DNA of 64,000 nt from Crystallibacter sulfonylureivorans_A (GTDB taxonomy: Bacteria > Actinomycetota > Actinomycetes > Actinomycetales > Micrococcaceae): assembly GCF_047607445.1 (NCBI RefSeq), contig NZ_JBLKRT010000002.1, positions 124,001-188,000 on the forward strand, read 5' to 3'. Shown one piece after another: positions 15,951 through 23,479 of the stretch. Position 1 is the stretch's first letter; each line of letters opens with the position of its first letter. The notes beneath the pieces were generated by a model, which was not told the origin of the DNA, did no database searches, and was given only the letters and a program-made list of their open reading frames with translations. The position numbers and the translations under genes were made by a program.

Positions 15951-15986
15951 GCAGGCGCCCTTCCCATCCTTGGGAAGGGCGCCTGC
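15951..15986 (+). terminator. strong hairpin after lysC
   Basis: Arms GCAGGCGCCCTTCCC (15951-15965) and GGGAAGGGCGCCTGC (15972-15986) are perfect over 15 bp with the loop ATCCTT. The run after it is only weakly T-rich, as is common for GC-rich actinobacterial terminators. Confidence 0.7.
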
Positions 15987-16167
15987 CGATCTCTCGATGG
16001 GAACTGGCCCCTGGCATGGGTTCGGCCGGGGCTGGTCGGCGCCGCCCGCACCAATTGGCGGGCGCTGGCCTTCGTCGCCTGGGGGAACAACGACGGCGGT
16101 GCGCACCGCCGTCGCCATGTCGCCTGTCCCGGCGACTATTGGTTGTGAGGACGCCGCTTCCGGCGGC
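15987..16167. other. intergenic region with a perfect 24-base palindrome
   Basis: CGACGGCGGTGC / GCACCGCCGTCG at 16091-16114 is a perfect 12+12 palindrome without a loop. The half motif GCACCGCCGTCG(T) also occurs near 50.3 and 60.5 kb. No gene was seen here. Confidence 0.5.
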
Positions 16168-16386
16168 TCAGGCTTCAGGCTTCGCTGGCCTGCGGTAGGC
16201 GTACGAGTGGCCGGCTTCCCGCTCCACTTCGATCTGCGACAACTGTTCCTCCGAGGCTTTCTCCGCGGCGTCGTGCCGGTGGACCACAGGGGAATCCGCA
16301 TCGATCCGGTCCGCCGGACCCCACACTTTTGCCGCCTTCTCCGTGGCACGCATGAATCGGTTCATGAAACGCGAATTCCCAGCCAT
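16168..16386 (-). CDS. small uncharacterised protein with FMRATxKxxxVxGPA motif (copy A)
   Basis: This 72-residue soluble, charged protein has no signal peptide or membrane segment. Its N-terminal half, NSRFMNRFMRATEKAAKVWGPA, closely resembles that of the neighbouring 16504-16716 protein. The C-terminal half is Glu/Lys-rich and probably helical. ATG 16386 is chosen because AGAGGTGA lies five bases upstream. No function is recognised. The paralogue upstream in the same direction suggests a duplicated pair. Confidence 0.65.
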   Translation of the reverse strand: MAGNSRFMNRFMRATEKAAKVWGPADRIDADSPVVHRHDAAEKASEEQLSQIEVEREAGHSYAYRRPAKPEA

Positions 16387-16503
16387 TTGAATCACCTCTT
16401 GCTCGGAAGAATCCGTGGCATCAGTGTAACGAGCAGCGGTACGGAAATACAGGGTTTTGGGCGGCGAACAGCCCGCCCGGGCCCGCGATGGGCCGGCAGA
16501 TTC

Positions 16504-16716
16504 CTAGGACTGCTTCTTCGGCACGATGTAGGTGCTGCCGTCGGCCCGGGTGACCGTTTCCCACTGCGATGCTTCGGCCTCGCGCTGCTTGAGCAGGGCC
16601 TTGTTCTCCTCGGTCATGGGATGGTCGACGCCGCTCTTCTGCGCCGGGCCGAAGACCCAGCGGAACTTGCCGGTCGCCCGCATAAACGCGTTGACGCGGG
16701 ACTTCTTCTCGGCCAT
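16504..16716 (-). CDS. small uncharacterised protein with FMRATxKxxxVxGPA motif (copy B)
   Basis: This 70-residue protein has AEKKSRVNAFMRATGKFRWVFGPAQ at its N-terminus, then an acidic helix (EENKALLKQREAEASQW) and an ending like a small beta strand (DGSTYIVPKK). It shares FMRAT-K---V-GPA and the D-P step with copy A 120 bases downstream. ATG 16716 is the start that aligns with copy A. It is divergent from an OhrR-like regulator, whose palindromic site lies in the gap, so oxidant-linked control is possible. Function unknown. Confidence 0.65.
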   Translation of the reverse strand: MAEKKSRVNAFMRATGKFRWVFGPAQKSGVDHPMTEENKALLKQREAEASQWETVTRADGSTYIVPKKQS

Positions 16717-16785
16717 GTGCGTGATCCTTCTTCCGGTGCCCGGTGGACTCTGCGGGCGGTCGTATCCATAATAGGGGACGAACAA

Positions 16786-16797
16786 TTAGTGCACTAA
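16786..16797. promoter_or_regulatory. perfect palindrome TTAGTGCACTAA, probable MarR/OhrR operator
   Basis: The 12-base perfect palindrome lies between the divergent small-protein and MarR-type genes. It is about 14 bases downstream of a CATAAT -10-like box (16767-16772) and upstream of the regulator start. Position and symmetry fit autoregulation by the MarR-family dimer. Confidence 0.6.
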
Positions 16798-16816
16798 CCA
16801 ATCGGGAGTGATGGCC

Positions 16817-17314
16817 GTGACAGCGGGAACAACAGAAGACCTGCTGCTGGAGCACCAACTGTGTTTCGCACTGTCGGTGGCCTCGCGGAGTGTGGTGGCT
16901 TCGTACAAACCGGTGCTCGAGAAGCTGGGCATCACCCACCCGCAGTACCTGGTGATGCTGGCGCTCTGGGAGCAGAGCCCGCGGATGGTCAAGGACCTGT
17001 CCGAGGCACTTCAGCAGGAACCGGCCACACTCTCCCCCATGCTCAAACGGCTGGAACAGGCCGGGCTGGTGACCCGGGAGCGGATGGAAGGCAACGAGCG
17101 GGCACTGGCCGTGGGTTTGACGGAGGCCGGCGTTGCGCTGCGCGAGCAGGCTCTGGCCGTGCCGGGAACCATGCTCTCGCGGCTCGGCCTGGAACGGGAG
17201 CAGTTGCGGGACCTGAATGCCACGATGCATGCCCTGATCGCGGCGGCACGGGAAGCCGGGGGTGCTGAGCAGGCCGAGGCCGCGCAGGAGGCCGGGAGCC
17301 ACGACCTGGCCTGA
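16817..17314 (+). CDS. MarR-family regulator, OhrR-like
   Basis: The winged-helix protein resembles OhrR organic-peroxide sensors. A conserved reactive-type Cys lies in the N-terminal helix (LCFALSVASR, Cys16), followed by ITHPQYLVMLALWE, a recognition region with TLSPMLKRLEQAGLVTRER, and a wing with NERALAVGLTEAG. In OhrR the Cys is oxidised by organic hydroperoxides and DNA is released. GTG 16817 is preferred because GGGAG is eight bases away; ATG 16811 is the alternative. No ohr gene is adjacent, so the target is itself, the small-protein genes, or genes elsewhere. Confidence 0.75.
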   Translation: MTAGTTEDLLLEHQLCFALSVASRSVVASYKPVLEKLGITHPQYLVMLALWEQSPRMVKDLSEALQQEPATLSPMLKRLEQAGLVTRERMEGNERALAVGLTEAGVALREQALAVPGTMLSRLGLEREQLRDLNATMHALIAAAREAGGAEQAEAAQEAGSHDLA

Positions 17315-17347
17315 AGCGCAGGTAGGGCGGAAGCCCACGGAGACAGC

Positions 17348-17382
17348 GAAGGCGGCCGGTGGTTCAACCACCGGCCGCCTTC
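17348..17382. terminator. bidirectional terminator between the MarR-type gene and the subtilase
   Basis: GAAGGCGGCCGGTGGTT (17348-17364) and its exact complement (17366-17382) form a very stable stem between two convergent genes. TTCTTC follows on the plus strand. It can end both transcripts. Confidence 0.8.
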
Positions 17383-17418
17383 TTCATGTCCTCGCAAGGT
17401 TGCGAGGAACCGCCGCCG

Positions 17419-20400
17419 TTACCGGCCGGAGCGTTGCTCCGGCTGCTGGGAGGCACCGCCGTCGACAATCACCGCGCCGCCTTCAGCTGCCGGTTCCTGC
17501 GCCACGCTGCCGTCGCCGGTGACATTGACGGTGACCGCGGTGGATGCGCCGTCGCTGAACTTCACCAGGCCCACCCAGTTGCCGGGCTCCAAGCCGGACC
17601 AGGCGGCCTGCACCGTGCCGGTCTTGCCGTTGCGCAGCTTCAGCGGGTCCGGGCTGACGGTCAGGTTCTTCGAATCGCCGCTGAGCGCCACCGTGTTGAT
17701 GGCGCCCTTGCTGGCCTTGCCGTCCGGGCTGGAGTACAGGTGCGCGATCGCGTAGTACGTTCCCGGCGTCGGGTTGTTGATTACCAGTGACTCGCTGGCC
17801 GATGCCGTGGCGGCGGAGATCACCGTGCCGGCAGGAGTGAGCACGTGCAGGTCCCAGTCCGCTCCGGCATCCGCCGCGTTGATGGCGAACTGCGCCAACG
17901 TGGCACCGGCCGGTACGGCCTGCGGGGCGAAGCCGGTGCTGCCGTTGGAACCGATCACGGCCGGCTGGCCGGGGGTCTTTTCCAGTTCGGTGGCGTTGGC
18001 CTTGGCAAGGCCCTCGACCGCCAGCTCGATGGGCGAGTTGGTGCCCGAGGTGACCTTGAACGAGCCGGTGCCGTCGCCGGCGTCGGATGTGAAGGCGATG
18101 CTGGCCGGAGCCATGGCCGTGACCGGCCGGACGGCGATGGGGGAAGCCACCGTATGCTGGCCGCTGCCCTTGCCGCGCTTGCCCTCTTCCGTCCAGACCA
18201 GCGAGCCCATGGCGAACTCGTCCAGCGGGGCGTTCACGTTTTCGAAGGTGACCTTGAACGTGCGCTCCTGGCCCGGCTTCGCGAAGGTCAGCTTCTTCGG
18301 GGAGACCTTGACGGCCACGCCGGGCAGGTCCACGTCCACCGTGTAGGAACCGGCTTCCAGGGCCGTGAGCGTGCGCTCCACGGTGACCGTGCCGGCCAGC
18401 TGCCCGAGGGCGAAGGACGGTACGTTGAGATCCTTGGACTGGATGGTTTCCTTCTTCTTCAGCCCCAGGTCCAGGCCGGTGCCCTGGATGAAGCCCAGCC
18501 AGTCATTGACGTCGGCGTCGTAGGCCAGGCCCGGGTCGCCCATTCGCGCGGTATCCACGTGGCCGGCGCCGGTGGCGAAGCGGTCTTCGTTCACCGTGCC
18601 GTCCTCGTTCACCAGATCACCCGCGGTGGTCATCATCGCCGACTTCACCGTGGCCGGTGACCACTGGGGGTTCTCGGCCAGCAGCAGTGCGCCGAGACCG
18701 GCAACGTGTGGGGCGGCCATCGAGGTGCCGGACATGAAGCCGTTGGTCTCGCCGCCAAGCACCGGGGAAACGCCGGCCAGTACGTTCACGCCCGGGGCGG
18801 CAACGTCAGGCTTGAGCAGGTTGGAGTCCACCGCGGTGGACGGGCCGCGCGAGGAGAACGCGGCGATCTGCGGGACCGGGCTACCGGCCAGGCCGGTGGT
18901 GTCCTTATTGCGCAGCGCAGCGGTCAGCGCCGGATCGGCGGCCACCTTGTCCTTGATGGACGGGTCGTCGATGTGGACGGTGGGCACTGCGTGCAGGTCC
19001 AGATCGAGCGATCCGGGCACCACGTTCACCAGCACCATGCCGACGCCGCCGGCGTCCTTCACCGCCACGGACTTGTCCGCACGGGCATTCACGCCGCGGT
19101 CGCAGACCACGATCTTGCCGTCAACCTTGGCCGGATCGAGTTTGCCCGGGTAGCAGAGCCTCGCCTCGTCGGCGGTGGCGCCTGCCGCGCCGGCCTCGGC
19201 GGACAGGATCAGGCTGGTCTGCGGAACTTCGCGGTTCATGATGGACGTGCCGCGGTACTTGGTGCCGTCGGACAGTTCCACCGTGCCCTGCAGTTCGTTG
19301 GAGAACGTGCTGGCGGCAACCGTGGTCACCCACGGTGCGCTGTGGTTGACGGTGGTGGGGGCCGGGCCGGCGTTGCCAGCCGAGGCGGAAACGAAGATGC
19401 CCACCTCGGCGGCGCTCAGGAACGCCACCGATACCGGATCCAGCACCGAGTCGTTGTTGCCGGAGATGGAGTAGTTGAGCACGTCCACGCCGTCCAGGAT
19501 GGCCTGTTCGATCGCGTCCACGGAGGCGGAGGTGTAGCAGCCGCCGGTGGCTTCGTCGTTGTCCTCCCAGCAGATCTTGTAGACGGCAACCTTGGCGGCG
19601 GGCGCCACGCCGTGGCCGGTGCCGAAGTCGCGGCCGTCCACAGTCTGTGCCACCTCGCTGTTGCCGGCGGCGGTGGTGGCGGTGTGGGTGCCGTGGCTGG
19701 CGATGTCCAGCGGGGAGATGGACTCCTTCGGGTGGCGGTTTTGCACCGGGACGGTCCGCAGGAAGTCGTCGGCGTAGTAGCGGGCGCTGAGCACCTTGGA
19801 GTTGCATTCGGTGCCGTCGAAGCCGGAGCCCTCCTGGCCCGGCTGGCACTCGCCCATAAACGTGCTGCCGTCAGCCTTGAGCATGGCAATCTTGCCCTCG
19901 GCGGTCAGGTACGGCTCGCCGACCTTGGCCTTGCCGCGCAACGGCTTGACCTCTTCGCCGGCCAGGAACTCGCTCTCCGGGTAGTAACCGGTGTCGATGA
20001 CGCCGACCACGGTGCCCTTGCCGGCGTTCTTCGCGCCGCCGTACTGCTCGGCCCAGACGCCATCGCGGCCGGGCAGGTTCAGGTAGTCGGTGCTGGCGTA
20101 GTCGGGCTGGTGCTGCTCGTCCGGAGCCACTGCCACGACGCCGGGTTTCTTGGCCAGCTCCGCCGCCTGCAGTCCGGTCAGCTCGGCCACGAAGCCGTTC
20201 ACCGCCGTCGTGAAGCTCTTCTGGATTTTCACGCCTTCGGAGGCAGCGACATCGTCCTGCTTGTTGGCCAGGTGCGCGCGGTACTTCTTGGCGTGCGCGG
20301 TGCTGGCGTTCAGCTTCTCGCCCTTGGCTGGCTTGGTGGCCTCGATGCCGGCCACACCGCCTTCGTAGGTTGCCAGCGGAGCGGAATCCAGCATCACGAT

Positions 20401-20586
20401 GTAGCGGCCGTCCTCGTAGATGGCCTGCTGCCCATCCGGGTTGGACGTGATGGTGCGCGGGAGGTTGGCGGGTGCGGCCGCGGCCGGGCCGGCCACCCCG
20501 GAGAGGATCAGCGGGATCCCCAGTGCGAGTGCTGCGGCAGATCGCATTCCCTGCCGGCGCACAAAGCTGCTGCTTTGCTTGGTCAT
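17419..20586 (-). CDS. secreted subtilisin-like serine protease (S8 family)
   Basis: This 1055-residue extracellular protease has a signal peptide (about 1-38, ending AGPAAAAPA) and an I9 propeptide (about 60-160). The catalytic domain has Asp198 (VVGVIDTG), His298 (ASHGTH), oxyanion Asn405 (SAGNAG) and Ser622 (SGTSMAAPH). A protease-associated (PA) insert occupies about 435-565. Fn3-like and beta-sandwich domains follow from about 700 to the end. The architecture matches cucumisin-like S8 peptidases. It ends in a short Ser/Gln tail without an LPXTG anchor, so it is probably released. A subtilisin-inhibitor-like lipoprotein is encoded 1.4 kb away. Confidence 0.93.
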   Translation of the reverse strand: MTKQSSSFVRRQGMRSAAALALGIPLILSGVAGPAAAAPANLPRTITSNPDGQQAIYEDGRYIVMLDSAPLATYEGGVAGIEATKPAKGEKLNASTAHAKKYRAHLANKQDDVAASEGVKIQKSFTTAVNGFVAELTGLQAAELAKKPGVVAVAPDEQHQPDYASTDYLNLPGRDGVWAEQYGGAKNAGKGTVVGVIDTGYYPESEFLAGEEVKPLRGKAKVGEPYLTAEGKIAMLKADGSTFMGECQPGQEGSGFDGTECNSKVLSARYYADDFLRTVPVQNRHPKESISPLDIASHGTHTATTAAGNSEVAQTVDGRDFGTGHGVAPAAKVAVYKICWEDNDEATGGCYTSASVDAIEQAILDGVDVLNYSISGNNDSVLDPVSVAFLSAAEVGIFVSASAGNAGPAPTTVNHSAPWVTTVAASTFSNELQGTVELSDGTKYRGTSIMNREVPQTSLILSAEAGAAGATADEARLCYPGKLDPAKVDGKIVVCDRGVNARADKSVAVKDAGGVGMVLVNVVPGSLDLDLHAVPTVHIDDPSIKDKVAADPALTAALRNKDTTGLAGSPVPQIAAFSSRGPSTAVDSNLLKPDVAAPGVNVLAGVSPVLGGETNGFMSGTSMAAPHVAGLGALLLAENPQWSPATVKSAMMTTAGDLVNEDGTVNEDRFATGAGHVDTARMGDPGLAYDADVNDWLGFIQGTGLDLGLKKKETIQSKDLNVPSFALGQLAGTVTVERTLTALEAGSYTVDVDLPGVAVKVSPKKLTFAKPGQERTFKVTFENVNAPLDEFAMGSLVWTEEGKRGKGSGQHTVASPIAVRPVTAMAPASIAFTSDAGDGTGSFKVTSGTNSPIELAVEGLAKANATELEKTPGQPAVIGSNGSTGFAPQAVPAGATLAQFAINAADAGADWDLHVLTPAGTVISAATASASESLVINNPTPGTYYAIAHLYSSPDGKASKGAINTVALSGDSKNLTVSPDPLKLRNGKTGTVQAAWSGLEPGNWVGLVKFSDGASTAVTVNVTGDGSVAQEPAAEGGAVIVDGGASQQPEQRSGR

Positions 20587-20920
20587 GAGCGGTGAAGCCT
20601 TTCATCCGGTGAGCCCGACCGCTTTGGTCCGGACCCAGGCGCAACCGAATGCTGTACCCCGCGCGGTGAACGGCCACGCAGGGTATTGGACGTACCGGCG
20701 TGCGAGGCCGGCCCCCTCCCCCAACTGTGACAACAGCCACATTGGTGCACCTGTGAAACTAAAAGTACCGTAACGGCCGATCTGAAAGAACTGTTTCACC
20801 TTTTTTGGGTGCGTCTTTCCCGATAGTGACGCCGGCTCTTTCCGGCAGCGGCCTGCGGTGCTATAAGCGCTGGCCATTTAGCCGGTGCCAATCTGCCGCC
20901 GCTGCTGGGACAATGGAGCC
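20587..20920. other. divergent promoter region of the subtilase and the 20921 gene
   Basis: The 334-bp gap has an A/T-rich stretch at about 20735-20830 that probably contains the subtilase promoter, including a GAAAGAACTGTTTC inverted motif. CTATAAG near 20861 may serve the plus-strand gene. No RNA gene or repeat was recognised. Confidence 0.35.
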
Positions 20921-21880
20921 ATGGCGCAGCAGGCCCTCCTCGACCGGCCCCGGGTTCTTGAACCGGAGTTGTGGCTGCCGCGCGCCCAGGCCCACCACGA
21001 CCGCGCCGCTCGATTCACCGAGCCGTACCTGCAGCGCCGGTCCGCCGGGCTGAAGCACCCGGTGGAAGACTTCCTCTTCACCTACTACAGCCTCAAGCCG
21101 GGCCAGCTGCTGCGCTGGCATCCGGGAGCGGGAGTGGTGTTGACCGGTGCGGCTGCCCGCGAGCGCCTCGGCTGGAAGTTCTACCGTGAACTGACTGCCG
21201 CGGAGTGCCGCTCGGCAGGTCTGGAGCACGACGGCGGTGCCGTCACCTTTGACGCGGAGGCTTTCCTGGCGGCGCGGGGAACCGCCGTGGCGTTTTCCCG
21301 GGACATCCTGGCCGGTGCCGCAGCGCGGCCGGCGAGGTTCGGCTGCTTCGGCCTGCACGAGTGGGCCATGGCGTACAAATCGCAGCTCAACGGCGTCCGG
21401 CACGACTATCTGGAGCTGCGGCTCGGCGCCGAGGGGACGGACCGGGTGGTGGAGGGCAGCCGGATCAACTGCTCGCACTTTGACGCCTTCCGCTTCTATA
21501 CGCCGCAGGCTGTTCCGCTGAACACGCTGCGGCCCACGCGCGAGAACCAGCGGCAGCTGGAACAGCCCGGCTGCCTGCACGCCAACATGGACCTGTACAA
21601 GTGGGCGTACAAGCTGGCGCCCGCGCTGCCCAGCGAGCTGGTGATGGACTGCTTCGAGCTATCCTGGCGGATCCGCGAATTGGACATGAAGGCCTCCCCG
21701 TACGACCTGTCCGGATGGGGCTATGAACCGGTGCGGATCGAGACCACCGAAGGTCGGGCACAGTACGTGGCGGCCCAGCGGGCCTTCGCCGCCGAGGCAC
21801 AGGCGCTGCGCGGACGGCTGCTGGACGCCCTGGACCTGTTCGACGGCGGGGCTGACGAGAGTTTCGCGCAGGACCTTTGA
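20921..21880 (+). CDS. conserved actinobacterial protein, often labelled 3-methyladenine DNA glycosylase
   Basis: This 319-residue soluble protein has strongly conserved-looking blocks: HPVEDFLFTYYSLKPGQLLRWHPG, RFGCFGLHEWAMAYK and NCSHFDAFRFYTP. EQPGCLHANMDLYKWAYKL and SELVMDCFELSWRIRELDMKASPYDL follow. I recall near relatives in actinobacterial genomes named 3-methyladenine DNA glycosylase, but no helix-hairpin-helix or known glycosylase motif is visible, so that name is unsafe. ATG 20921 is used because the blocks start shortly after it. The final 28 bases are duplicated just downstream. Confidence 0.6.
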   Translation: MAQQALLDRPRVLEPELWLPRAQAHHDRAARFTEPYLQRRSAGLKHPVEDFLFTYYSLKPGQLLRWHPGAGVVLTGAAARERLGWKFYRELTAAECRSAGLEHDGGAVTFDAEAFLAARGTAVAFSRDILAGAAARPARFGCFGLHEWAMAYKSQLNGVRHDYLELRLGAEGTDRVVEGSRINCSHFDAFRFYTPQAVPLNTLRPTRENQRQLEQPGCLHANMDLYKWAYKLAPALPSELVMDCFELSWRIRELDMKASPYDLSGWGYEPVRIETTEGRAQYVAAQRAFAAEAQALRGRLLDALDLFDGGADESFAQDL

Positions 21881-21921
21881 TGGGGCGGGACGTGAATTTC
21901 GCCCAGCACCTTTGATGGGGC
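21859..21921 (+). repeat. tandem duplication of the 3' end of the 20921 gene
   Basis: Bases 21859-21886, covering the last codons, stop and six more bases, recur at 21894-21921 with three mismatches in 28 (period 35). Both copies contain CACCTTTGATGGGG or its G variant. Confidence 0.75.
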
Positions 21922-21957
21922 CGGCAACACTGGGAACATGAGAGCGGAGGAATGATC

Positions 21958-22533
21958 ATGGCGTTCAGATCACGACGTTCGGCCCCGCGGCGGACCCGAG
22001 GGCTCCCAGCCGCCGCACTCATCATCGGCCTGCTTGCCGCGCCGTCGCTCGCGGCCTGCGGCCAGGGCAACCAACCGGCCCCCTCGCCCGGGATCACCAC
22101 TCCCGCCTCCCCCGGGACCGCTTCACCCGGAACGGGTTCACCCGGGGCACCCTCCGAGTCAACGCCACCGACCACCGAGGAAGGAACCGCCATGGATGCT
22201 GATCTGACCATCGTGCTGACCTCGGCCGGCAGCGATGCCCGGGTCGAGCGGAAACTGGTATGCAAAGACAGCCAGCCCGCCGACGGGTCCACCGTCCGCG
22301 ACGCCGACGCTGCGTGCGCTGCGCTGACCAAGCACGGGGAGAAGGTCTTCTTCGAACTGCCCGACCGGAACCGCATTTGCACCCAGCAATACGGCGGACC
22401 CCAGCAGGCCAGGGTCACCGGAACGATCAGCGGCCGCGAGGTGGACAAGCAATTCTCCTTGACCGACGGCTGCAAGATCTCGGAGTGGAACAGCATGCAA
22501 GCCCTGCTCGGCAGCCGCGCCGGCGAGGTCTAA
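21958..22533 (+). CDS. lipoprotein with subtilisin-inhibitor-like (SSI, I16) domain
   Basis: This 191-residue lipoprotein has a basic N-terminus, a hydrophobic segment and the lipobox LAAC with Cys34. A Pro/Thr/Ser/Gly linker runs to about 75. The C-terminal domain resembles the Streptomyces subtilisin inhibitor: four cysteines in contexts LVCKD, DAACAAL, ICTQQYGGPQQARVTGTISG and DGCKIS, fitting two disulfides. ATG 21958 is favoured over ATG 21952 because GGAGG is seven bases upstream. SSI proteins inhibit S8 proteases, and a large secreted S8 protease is encoded nearby. Domain assignment is by remembered pattern, moderate confidence. Confidence 0.65.
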   Translation: MAFRSRRSAPRRTRGLPAAALIIGLLAAPSLAACGQGNQPAPSPGITTPASPGTASPGTGSPGAPSESTPPTTEEGTAMDADLTIVLTSAGSDARVERKLVCKDSQPADGSTVRDADAACAALTKHGEKVFFELPDRNRICTQQYGGPQQARVTGTISGREVDKQFSLTDGCKISEWNSMQALLGSRAGEV

Positions 22534-23445
22534 TCAGAGGGCCAAGGGCTTCAGCTCGCCCGCCCTGCTCACGGCAAGGTCGACGAAAGCCGCCGCGCGG
22601 CGGTTGGGACGCTGGCCGCTCAGCCAGCCAATGCACGCGCGCTCAAGCGGAGGTTGGGGGAGGATCCTCACGGCCTGGATGGGCAATCCCTCGTAACTGG
22701 TATCCGCCTTGGGCCGCTGGATGAACATCGAGTAACCGATGCTCCGGGCAACCAGGGAGCGGATGAATTCGAACTGTGACGTGCGTAAACCGATCTTCGG
22801 CGTTAGACCAAGCGCTGAGAAGTAGCCGAGGATGTCCTCGGAGCTGGGTGATAGGTCCATCAGCAGCAGCGGTTCACCTGCCAGATCCTCCGCACGGACC
22901 ATGCCCTCGGCTGCCAATGGGTGGCCGGCGGCGAGAATGGCATGCATGACTGTGTCATAGAGGGCCGCCGTCTCCAGCTGATCGAACGTGTGCAGGTTGT
23001 AGGCGATGGCCAGGTCGATCATGCCTTGCTCCGCCAGGCGCACCAGTTCCGCGCGCCCTGCCGTAACGACGTCGAGTGTGACGTTGGGGTGCAGTTGGGC
23101 GAACTCTTGCCACAATCGCGGAATCACCGTGGGCGCCAGCGAAGGAAAGCACCCGATGGTCAGGGTTCCCTGCAGTTCGGTTTCATCGCCGAGCTGGTCC
23201 AGTTCGCCGGTCTCCCGCAAGATGGACTGAACTCGGCGCAGCACGTCGTGGCCATTGGCGGTCAGCACGACCCCCTGCGCCTTGGTCCTGATGGCCAAGG
23301 TGCTTCCCATGGCGCGTTCCAAGTCGTCCAGTGCGGCGGAGATAGACGATCTGGACACCATCTCTATCTCCGCCGCGGCGGAGATAGAGCCGTGCAAGGC
23401 GACAGCCCGGAAGTATTCGAGTTGGCGCAGGGTGAACTTATGCAT
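22534..23445 (-). CDS. LysR-family regulator (paralogue of the one at 32723)
   Basis: The 303-residue protein has an N-terminal winged helix (FTLRQLEYFRAVALHGSISAAA) and a periplasmic-binding-type effector domain from about 90. The latter contains LTIGCFPSLAPTVIPRL and a VARSIGYSMFIQRP segment. ATG 23445 is used; it lies in a hairpin that also holds GGAGAAGGA. It follows the MHS transporter gene by about 35 bases on the same strand, so both are probably co-transcribed and the regulator controls the transporter. The effector is unknown. Confidence 0.88.
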   Translation of the reverse strand: MHKFTLRQLEYFRAVALHGSISAAAEIEMVSRSSISAALDDLERAMGSTLAIRTKAQGVVLTANGHDVLRRVQSILRETGELDQLGDETELQGTLTIGCFPSLAPTVIPRLWQEFAQLHPNVTLDVVTAGRAELVRLAEQGMIDLAIAYNLHTFDQLETAALYDTVMHAILAAGHPLAAEGMVRAEDLAGEPLLLMDLSPSSEDILGYFSALGLTPKIGLRTSQFEFIRSLVARSIGYSMFIQRPKADTSYEGLPIQAVRILPQPPLERACIGWLSGQRPNRRAAAFVDLAVSRAGELKPLAL

Positions 23446-23472
23446 TGTCCGGGGTCCTTCTCCGGACAATGC
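23442..23472 (-). promoter_or_regulatory. inverted repeat enclosing the LysR start codon and ribosome-binding site
   Basis: GCATTGTCCGG (23442-23452) and CCGGACAATGC (23462-23472) are perfect 11-bp arms with a nine-base loop. On the minus-strand RNA the ATG lies in the 3' arm and the GGAGAAGGA ribosome-binding site spans the 5' arm and loop. It may be an RNA hairpin limiting regulator translation, or a DNA site for the LysR protein. Confidence 0.55.
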
Positions 23473-23479
23473 CGGGTTG

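Noticed and set aside
18706..20595. Long open frame of about 629 codons antisense to the subtilase gene
   Set aside because: Mirror of a high-GC gene in the complementary third-position frame; Gly/Arg/His-rich product without any domain, while the minus-strand frame has a full catalytic triad.
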